A stretch of 64,000 nt of DNA from Flavobacteriales bacterium. Its GTDB lineage: Bacteria > Bacteroidota > Bacteroidia > Flavobacteriales > UBA7430. A program made the position numbers and the translations under genes. Each line of letters begins with the position of its first letter. The stretch's first letter is position 1. The stretch spans positions 90,240-154,239 of the forward strand of contig NZJX01000019.1 in the NCBI GenBank assembly GCA_002692065.1. The letters run 5' to 3'. Shown here piece after piece: positions 57,647 through 64,000 of this stretch. A model generated the notes under the pieces. It was given only the letters and a program-made list of their open reading frames with translations. It had not been told where the DNA came from and did no database searches.

Positions 57647-59857
57647 ATGTCTATAATTAATAACAAAGTTATAGAAAAAGCTTTAAATGATTTTTTTGGT
57701 TTTAAAAACTTTAAAGGAAACCAATTAAATATCATTAAAAATTTATTAAGTGGGAAAGATACTTTTGTAATTAAGCCAACAGGGGGAGGTAAATCTTTAT
57801 GTTATCAATTACCTGCTCTAATTTCTAATGGTACAGCAATTATTGTATCACCTTTAATTGCTTTAATGAAAAATCAGGTTGATACCTTAAGAGGCTTGAC
57901 TAAAGAGAGTAATATTGCTCATGTTTTAAACTCTTCACTATCTAAAAAAGAGATAGATAATGTAAAGAATGATATTATAAATTTAAAAACAAAATTATTA
58001 TATGTAGCACCAGAATCACTAATTAAAAAAGAGAATATTGACTTTTTAAAATGCGTTAATATATCTTTTTTTGCCATTGATGAAGCTCATTGTATATCTG
58101 AATGGGGACACGATTTTAGACCAGAATATAGAAATCTTAAAATTATCTTTAATAAGATTAAAAAAGTTCCAATAATTGCATTAACTGCAACTGCAACAGA
58201 AAAAGTAAGTATAGATATTTTAAAAAATTTAAGTATGCAGAGTGCAAGGGTATTTAAATCATCATTTAATAGAAAAAATTTATTTTATGATATAAGACCT
58301 AAAATTTTAAATGAAAGATCTCCTCAATATATCTCAAAACAAATTATAAAATTTGTAAAAGAGAATAATTATAAATCTGGAATAATCTATTGTCTAAGTA
58401 GAAAAAAAGTTGAAGAAATATCAAAAATATTGAATGTCAATGAGATAAATGCTTTACCATATCATGCAGGATTAGATTCTTCAACTAGAGCAAAACATCA
58501 AGACGCTTTTTTGATGGAAGAGTGTAATGTTATAGTCGCTACTATTGCATTTGGAATGGGAATAGATAAGCCTGACGTTAGGTTCGTAATCCATCATGAC
58601 ATACCTAAAAGTCTTGAATCATATTATCAAGAAACTGGAAGAGCAGGAAGAGATGGTGGAGAAGGAAATTGCATTGCGTTTTATAGTTATAAAGATATTG
58701 AAAAATTAGATAAATTTATGCAAGGTAAACCCATTTCTGAACAAGAGGTTGGTAGACAACTACTTCATGAAACCACCTCCTTTGCTGAAACTTCAATATG
58801 TAGAAGAAAATATTTACTTCATTATTTCGGTGAATATTTTGATAGCAATTTTTGTAACAAGTTATGTGATAACTGTAAAAATCCAAAAATAGAAGTTGAA
58901 GCTAAAAATGATGCTAAAATAATACTAGATGCTATTTTTGAAGGAAAAGAAAAATATAAGTTTAATGATATTATAAATATTTTGATTGGAGAAAAAACAA
59001 AATTAATTACAGATTATCGAACTGAAAATTTAAATTCTTTTGGCAAAGGAAAAAATAAAAGTAAGAACTATTGGAACTCAATATTAAGACAACTAATAAT
59101 TAATAGTCATATAACTAAATCCATTGAATCATATGGATTACTTAAAATAACAAAAAAAGGATATGATTTTAGAAGTTCTCCTGAATCATTTATGATTACT
59201 GAAGATACTGATTATTCTAAATTAACTGAAACCTCAAATTTCAATAGTCTAAAAAATGAAGCATTGGATAATACTCTAGTTACCATGTTAAAAATTTTAA
59301 GAAAAAGCGTTTCTAAAAAATACAAGTTACCTCCCTATGTCATATTTCAAGATTTTTCAATTAATGAAATGGCAATTCACTATCCAACTTCTATTGATGA
59401 ACTCAAAAATATAAATGGAGTTGGGAATGGAAAAGCAATAAAGTATGGAGAAGAGTTTATTAAATTGATATCAAAATATGTTAGTGAAAATGAAATTATA
59501 AAACCAGAAGATATGGTTATAAAATCACTTGTAAATAAATCATCTATAAAAGTTTATGTAATACAAAGTACTGATAAACAAATTCCATTGGAAGATATTG
59601 CTGAGACAAAAGGATTATCAAAAATTCAATTAATAAAAGAAATTGAAGAAATAGTTAACTCAGGAACAAAAATTGATATAAATTATTACTTAGAGCAATA
59701 TATTGACCAAGAAAGCCAAAAAGAAATAATAAATTTTTTTAAAGAGGATTATAAAAATAATTCAATTGAAAATTTAATTAAAGAATTTGATGGAGAATAT
59801 GAAGAAGAAGAGATAAGATTAATGAAAATTAAATTCTTATCTGATTACGCAAATTAA
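57647..59857 (+). CDS. recQ: ATP-dependent DNA helicase RecQ
   Basis: A 736-residue helicase from the ATG at 57647; the frame is open from a TTG at 57611. It has Walker A KPTGGGKSLCYQ, Walker B/DEAH FFAIDEAHCISEWGHDFRPEY, ALTATATEKV and the GRAGRDG motif VI. A RecQ zinc-binding block (CRRKYLLHYFGE, CNKLCDNCKNP) and an HRDC domain (FSINEMAIHYPTSIDEL) follow. A further C-terminal helix-turn-helix-like tail is present. It repairs and restarts forks. Confidence 0.96.
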   Translation: MSIINNKVIEKALNDFFGFKNFKGNQLNIIKNLLSGKDTFVIKPTGGGKSLCYQLPALISNGTAIIVSPLIALMKNQVDTLRGLTKESNIAHVLNSSLSKKEIDNVKNDIINLKTKLLYVAPESLIKKENIDFLKCVNISFFAIDEAHCISEWGHDFRPEYRNLKIIFNKIKKVPIIALTATATEKVSIDILKNLSMQSARVFKSSFNRKNLFYDIRPKILNERSPQYISKQIIKFVKENNYKSGIIYCLSRKKVEEISKILNVNEINALPYHAGLDSSTRAKHQDAFLMEECNVIVATIAFGMGIDKPDVRFVIHHDIPKSLESYYQETGRAGRDGGEGNCIAFYSYKDIEKLDKFMQGKPISEQEVGRQLLHETTSFAETSICRRKYLLHYFGEYFDSNFCNKLCDNCKNPKIEVEAKNDAKIILDAIFEGKEKYKFNDIINILIGEKTKLITDYRTENLNSFGKGKNKSKNYWNSILRQLIINSHITKSIESYGLLKITKKGYDFRSSPESFMITEDTDYSKLTETSNFNSLKNEALDNTLVTMLKILRKSVSKKYKLPPYVIFQDFSINEMAIHYPTSIDELKNINGVGNGKAIKYGEEFIKLISKYVSENEIIKPEDMVIKSLVNKSSIKVYVIQSTDKQIPLEDIAETKGLSKIQLIKEIEEIVNSGTKIDINYYLEQYIDQESQKEIINFFKEDYKNNSIENLIKEFDGEYEEEEIRLMKIKFLSDYAN

Positions 59858-61032
59858 TTAAGTGATTTGAAAACTAAATTTGACATTAATTTTGTTCCAA
59901 CTTTTAATGCATCATCATCAATATTGAATCTTGAGTTATGCACACCGTGTATTATCCCTTTTTTTTCATTTCTTACTCCAATTCTAAAATAGCAAGAAGG
60001 TACCCTGTGACAATAATATGCAAAATCATCTGATGTCATTCGAATAGGAATTTTGACTACATTTTCATTACCAATAATTTTTTTAAACAAATTAATTGAA
60101 TTTTGAGTAAGCTTCTCATCATTTATTAGAACAGGATAACCTTTTTTAATAATTATTTCTCCCTCTGCATTTTTAGATATCAAAAAATTTTTAACAAAAC
60201 TTTTAATTTTATTGTGAAGGTCATTTCTCCAATTTTCATCAAGAGTTCTGAAGGTTCCCATTGCGTTAACTTCACTTGGTATAATATTTGTAGATCCATC
60301 AGAAAATATTTTACCAAATACAAATATATACTTAGAATTATTAGATAATTTATGGACAAATTTTTGTAATTCAATTAACAATTCAGATATAATATTAATT
60401 GGATTTATATATTGATTAGGAAGTGCAGCATGACCTCCTTTTCCTATAACTTTCAAAAATAATTCATCACATGCAGACATATAAATTCCTGATCTTAATC
60501 CTACTTTACCTACATTTAATGAAGGAAAAACATGTAAAGCATAGATCTCATCAATTTTAGGATTTGACAAAATACCATTTTTAATCATTATTGAGGCACC
60601 CCCAGGAAGAAGTTCCTCTGCAGGTTGAAAAATTAATTTAACTGTACCTGAAAATGATAATTTTAATTCATTTAGCACGTAAGCTGTGCCTAATAAGCAA
60701 GACATATGAACATCATGACCACAAGCATGCATGACTCCATGATTTTTAGATTTATATTCTATCAAATTATCCTCAATAATTGGCAATGCATCTAATTCAG
60801 CTCTTACAGCAATACATTTGGAATTTGGATTTTTACCTCTTATTAAAGCAACTAATCCAGTAGGACCTATTTTTTTTATATCTGTTACCCCAATTGTTTT
60901 TAATGTATCAATAATAAAATTTGAAGTTTCAAACTCTTTAAATGAAAGTTCAGGATTAGAGTGAATTTTCTTTCTCCATGAAATTATTTTTTCAAAAATA
61001 TTATCTACAATTAAATTAATTTTGTTTATCAT
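59854..61032 (-). CDS. M20D family amidohydrolase
   Basis: A 392-residue metallo-amidohydrolase of the IAA-amino acid/N-acyl amino acid hydrolase group. It has WRKKIHSNPELSFKEFET, VALIRGKNPNSKCIAVRAELDALPI, the metal motif HACGHDVHM, IFQPAEELLPGGASIMI, the lid-domain GGHAALP and a final HNSRFNIDDDAL. It cleaves an acyl group from an amino acid or related compound; the substrate is unknown. It overlaps the SDR gene by 17 bases and recQ tail to tail by four. Confidence 0.9.
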   Translation of the reverse strand: MINKINLIVDNIFEKIISWRKKIHSNPELSFKEFETSNFIIDTLKTIGVTDIKKIGPTGLVALIRGKNPNSKCIAVRAELDALPIIEDNLIEYKSKNHGVMHACGHDVHMSCLLGTAYVLNELKLSFSGTVKLIFQPAEELLPGGASIMIKNGILSNPKIDEIYALHVFPSLNVGKVGLRSGIYMSACDELFLKVIGKGGHAALPNQYINPINIISELLIELQKFVHKLSNNSKYIFVFGKIFSDGSTNIIPSEVNAMGTFRTLDENWRNDLHNKIKSFVKNFLISKNAEGEIIIKKGYPVLINDEKLTQNSINLFKKIIGNENVVKIPIRMTSDDFAYYCHRVPSCYFRIGVRNEKKGIIHGVHNSRFNIDDDALKVGTKLMSNLVFKSLN

Positions 61033-61831
61033 TTTTTTTCATATTTCGAGCAAGCAACCATCTTATGAAAGCTTCAGGCATAATTTTCATAAGAATTAGT
61101 AAAACTTTGGCTCCAATTCCAGGAATAATAACACTTTTTCTTCTAAACATTGAATAAATAATGTAAGAAGCTACAATGTTAACATATAAACTTGTCCATT
61201 TGGCTATGTTTCCACTTGCATTTATTCTTTTAACAACAGCAGAATTTGTATATACTCCTGCAGGACAAGAAACAGATACTTGAATTGATTCAGATTTTAG
61301 TTCTGTATATAGAGATTTTGAAAAAGAATAAATAAAACTTTTAGATGCTGAATACAGTGCTTTATAAGGTATAGGTCTGTAACTACCAAGACTGCTCATA
61401 TTTAAAATGTATGATTTATCAAATTTTTTTAATTCAGGTAAAAATAATTTAGTAAGCTGGATCATTGGCATAATATTAAGTCTGACTAAATTATCATCAA
61501 AATTTATTGAAGTTTCTTGAAATGATCCAGAATAACCAATACCTACATTATTTATCAAAATTTGAACTTTTAAATTATTAGTTTTGCAAAAATCATAAAT
61601 TTCAGTATAGCTACTTGGATTAAGAAGATCTTTACAAAGAATTTTACAATCTATATTATATTTTGAAATAATTTTATTTTTTAATAGTTCAAGTTCATTA
61701 AATTCTTTAGAAATTGCAATAGATGAAATTCCCCTAGATGCTAATTCTAACGCAATAGCTTTACCTATTCCCTGACTTGCACCAGTTATTAGGCAATATC
61801 CTGGGATTTTTTTTTGGGATTTTTTTTTCAT
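61016..61831 (-). CDS. Short-chain dehydrogenase/reductase
   Basis: A 271-residue classical SDR: ITGASQGIGKAIALELASRG, NNVGIGYSGSF and the catalytic pair in YSASKSFIYSF. The C-terminal LLILMKIMPEAFIRWLLARN is hydrophobic, resembling the DltE/YqjQ-type oxidoreductases that associate with membrane. The substrate is unknown. It precedes the amidohydrolase gene, overlapping it, and is divergent from the MBL-fold gene. Confidence 0.9.
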   Translation of the reverse strand: MKKKSQKKIPGYCLITGASQGIGKAIALELASRGISSIAISKEFNELELLKNKIISKYNIDCKILCKDLLNPSSYTEIYDFCKTNNLKVQILINNVGIGYSGSFQETSINFDDNLVRLNIMPMIQLTKLFLPELKKFDKSYILNMSSLGSYRPIPYKALYSASKSFIYSFSKSLYTELKSESIQVSVSCPAGVYTNSAVVKRINASGNIAKWTSLYVNIVASYIIYSMFRRKSVIIPGIGAKVLLILMKIMPEAFIRWLLARNMKKNDKQN

Positions 61832-61902
61832 TTACTATAATATTTTACAAACATAATTAAACTAATATGTTTAAAAGAATTATTTTTACTTTAAAAAATA
61901 AA

Positions 61903-62556
61903 ATGATTAAATTAAAAAAATTTATTTTTAATAATTTTCAGGAAAACACTTATATTATCTTCGATGAAACAAACGAATGTGTGATCATAGATCCTGGATG
62001 TAATTCAAAAATAGAAGATGATATGATATTGTCTTATATTAACTCTAAAAATTTAAAACCAGTTGAACTTTTAAATACTCATTGTCATTTAGACCATGTT
62101 TTTGGCAACTATTTATTTCAAAAAGAATATTCATTAATTCCAAAATTTCATAAACTAGATTTGCCATTGTATGTAAATCAAAAAAATATTGCTGATTCAT
62201 ATGGCATTAAATTTAATATTCCCAATTATAAGTCATTACATATAGATGAAAATGACAAAATTTATTTTGGACATAATTTTTTAGATATATTATTTACACC
62301 TGGACATTCTCCAGGACATTTATGTTTTTTTAATAAAAAAGAAAATATATTAATTTCAGGAGATCTAATTTTCCAATTAAGTGTTGGAAGAACAGACTTA
62401 CCTTTGGGTAATTTTCAAGATTTAATGAACTCAATTAATAAAAAAATTATTAATTTAAATGATGACATGAAAATTTACCCGGGCCATGGAAACAATTCAA
62501 ATATTGGTTTTGAAAAAAAAAATAATCCATTCATACGCGATCATATTGATATTTGA
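61903..62556 (+). CDS. MBL-fold metallo-hydrolase (glyoxalase II-like)
   Basis: A 217-residue protein from the ATG at 61903 (MIKLKKFIFNNFQENTYII); the frame is open from an ATG at 61867. Metal ligands are in NTHCHLDHVFGN (HxHxDH), FTPGHSPGHL, SGDLIF and the final PGHG. This is the glyoxalase II/YcbL group, which hydrolyses thioesters such as S-lactoylglutathione; the true substrate is unclear. It stands alone, facing the TonB receptor gene. Confidence 0.9.
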   Translation: MIKLKKFIFNNFQENTYIIFDETNECVIIDPGCNSKIEDDMILSYINSKNLKPVELLNTHCHLDHVFGNYLFQKEYSLIPKFHKLDLPLYVNQKNIADSYGIKFNIPNYKSLHIDENDKIYFGHNFLDILFTPGHSPGHLCFFNKKENILISGDLIFQLSVGRTDLPLGNFQDLMNSINKKIINLNDDMKIYPGHGNNSNIGFEKKNNPFIRDHIDI

Positions 62557-62625
62557 GTTAAAATAATTAATTGATCATTTTTTTAAAATGTATTTACTTT
62601 TTTTTAATTCAATTATTTAGATATT

Positions 62626-62655
62626 TAACCTTATTTAACCAATTTTTTAAGGTTA
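62626..62655. repeat. Inverted repeat in the MBL/TonB receptor gap
   Basis: TAACCTTA and TAAGGTTA form a perfect 8-base inverted repeat with a 14-base loop between two convergent genes. It may be a weak terminator but lacks a T-run. The rest of the 285-base gap (62557-62841) is AT-rich; I see no gene, tRNA or other signal in it. Confidence 0.35.
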
Positions 62656-62841
62656 TACTAGTAAAGACAAATTACTAACTAAAAACTCAACCTTTCTGAT
62701 TAAAACAATTAGTATTATTTGAAAATATAAGTTTCTAAATTTTTTGAATAATCAAAAAAAATAAATGGATAAAAAATATAATTTTTAGGTCAATCGAGAA
62801 GGTAAATTATTTTTTATTTTACTAAAATCAAATTAGCAAGA

Positions 62842-64000
62842 TTAAAACTTAACTAACATTCTTAATATAAAATTTCTGCCTGCTTGAGGATAATAAAAAT
62901 TTTCTACTGTTCTCTCTCCACCATAAACATAACCCCATGTATATCCATTATTTTCATATAACTCATTAAATAAGTTGTTTACCAACAAGGCAAATGTGGT
63001 TTCCTTAAACAAACCTTCATTAATTGTATATTTTAACTGTAAATTAAATATTGTATAAGAATTTAATTTCCGAGATTCTGTTGATGTATTATCTAAAAAT
63101 TGATCTCCAACATGCTTACCAAATAAATTAACACTTACTCTATCTAATGGAGTGTATAGTAATCCCGCAGAAGCTATAATATTTGGAGAAAATGCTAAAT
63201 CAGTATTGCTATGTTCGATTATGTCTTGTAAACCATCTTCACGATCATAATTATCAAGATATTCGTTAAATTCTTTTATTTTATTTTTACTTAAAGTCGT
63301 ATTACCATTAAAGATCAACTTGTCTGAAATTCTGAAGCCAGCTTCGAGTTCTAAACCTGCCCTATAACTCTCATCTACATTTGTTCTAGTATAATCACCT
63401 ACATCATTTATTTGTCCAGTCAATACTAATTGATCAGTATAATACATATAATATATATTAGCATTTATCATAAAATTTTGACCTTTGTAACGATATCCTG
63501 ATTCAAAATTTACTAGTTTTTCAACTTTAGGTTGATTTTGAGGTGTATTTTCTCTAAAATCTTTTCTGACTGGTTCTCTATTAGCTACAGCTAAAGAGGC
63601 ATAAGCATTATTTCTTTCATTAAAATCATACATAAATCCTGCTTTTGGATTGAAAAAATTAAAATTTCGAGTTTGATTAACTTCTTCTATTGATCCATTC
63701 ACATCATCAATTCCTAAAAAATTATAATTTATGAGTCTAAATTGTAAATCACCATAAAGAGTTAAATCATCAAAATTATAGTTACTCTTGATATAAGTAT
63801 GAGCCTCAAACTTTTCAGCATCATTATCATAGTAGCGATCTCTTATCTGACTATTAGAAGAATATTCCGCCCAAATAATTTCTCCAAAATGCCCTCCTTT
63901 GTATTGATTCGCACCACCACCAAAAATTACATTAAATTCATTTTTATCATAACTAAGGGAAAAAATACCTCCAAAGAAATGATTATCTAACCATCTTCTT
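62842..64000 (-). CDS. TonB-dependent receptor, C-terminal part
   Basis: Partial gene that runs off the right edge; the frame is open to the last base. The visible 386 or so residues are a beta barrel: paired aromatic strands such as FNFFNPKAGFMYDFNERNNAYAS-type segments, EPVRKDFRENTP, SGYRYKGQNFMINANIYYM and SADKLIFNGNTTL-like blocks. The last residues AGRNFILRMLVKF end in Phe, the outer membrane insertion signal. The protein imports an unknown substrate with TonB energy. The plug domain lies outside, so a SusC-type is neither confirmed nor excluded. Confidence 0.9.
   Translation of the reverse strand, partial: RRWLDNHFFGGIFSLSYDKNEFNVIFGGGANQYKGGHFGEIIWAEYSSNSQIRDRYYDNDAEKFEAHTYIKSNYNFDDLTLYGDLQFRLINYNFLGIDDVNGSIEEVNQTRNFNFFNPKAGFMYDFNERNNAYASLAVANREPVRKDFRENTPQNQPKVEKLVNFESGYRYKGQNFMINANIYYMYYTDQLVLTGQINDVGDYTRTNVDESYRAGLELEAGFRISDKLIFNGNTTLSKNKIKEFNEYLDNYDREDGLQDIIEHSNTDLAFSPNIIASAGLLYTPLDRVSVNLFGKHVGDQFLDNTSTESRKLNSYTIFNLQLKYTINEGLFKETTFALLVNNLFNELYENNGYTWGYVYGGERTVENFYYPQAGRNFILRMLVKF

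Noticed and set aside
63799-63990. Plus-strand frame inside the partial TonB receptor
   Set aside because: The minus strand is open across it and codes a barrel; the plus frame has no recognisable product.
1-64000. CRISPR arrays, tRNA or rRNA genes, insertion sequences, prophage or defence genes
   Set aside because: No regular spaced repeats, cloverleaf-like sequences, transposase or nuclease-defence motifs were seen on reading both strands.

Overview
This window is an ordinary but very compact chromosomal stretch from a very AT-rich member of the Bacteroidota, most likely a marine-type flavobacterium with a streamlined genome. The lineage call rests on several things seen here. There are Type IX secretion (T9SS) C-terminal sorting domains of type A and type B. 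There is a TonB-dependent receptor, a Bacteroidota-style valS/lpd/clpB/icd complement, and A-rich leaders without Shine-Dalgarno motifs. TGA, TAA and TAG are all used as stops, so the code is standard. No rRNA, tRNA, CRISPR array, insertion sequence or phage gene was seen. No gap between genes exceeds about 300 bases.

Layout. 1-5.2 kb: the start of guaA, a lone MacB/FtsX-type permease, then a minus-strand ruvX-def-TPR lipoprotein-S8 protease-mazG run. 5.2-18 kb: split transketolase, YggS and DUF1015, trmD-rplS, a nitronate monooxygenase, a YbdG-like MscS channel, a UMF1-type MFS protein, valS and lpd. 18-23.7 kb: a type B T9SS adhesin-like protein and a three-domain fused acyl-CoA mutase (IcmF type). 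23.7-29.2 kb: a plus-strand run dapD-GT4-GT2-tsaC-cca-miaA. 29.2-34.7 kb: rnz, an M14 carboxypeptidase with a small T9SS partner, and pyrR-pyrB. 34.7-43 kb: rpsA, ispH, an acyltransferase, icd and clpB. 43-50.8 kb: umuDC, mnmE, sucD, fabG, a VWA membrane protein with a frameshift, and a prohibitin. 50.8-64 kb: a PNGase F-like T9SS protein, an MbnP-like lipoprotein, lnt, pssA, lptB, tatC, recQ, an M20 amidohydrolase, an SDR, an MBL-fold hydrolase and a partial TonB receptor.

How the genes fit together. Most are core metabolism (TCA: lpd, icd, sucD; pyrimidine: pyrRB; isoprenoid: ispH; lysine/peptidoglycan: dapD), translation and tRNA modification (trmD, rplS, valS, tsaC, cca, miaA, mnmE, rpsA, def), and envelope biogenesis (lnt, lptB, pssA, plsC, tatC, two glycosyltransferases). 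The accessory layer is secreted: an S8 protease, an M14 carboxypeptidase, a PNGase F-like protein and a choice-of-anchor-L protein. That set fits a life of attacking proteins and glycoproteins on particles (inference).

I found no convincing undescribed multi-gene system. The observations most worth checking are the A11-run frameshift in the VWA gene (49751-49761), the PNGase F-like/MbnP pair, the M14/T9SS pair, the fused mutase, and the extreme packing of convergent and divergent genes.
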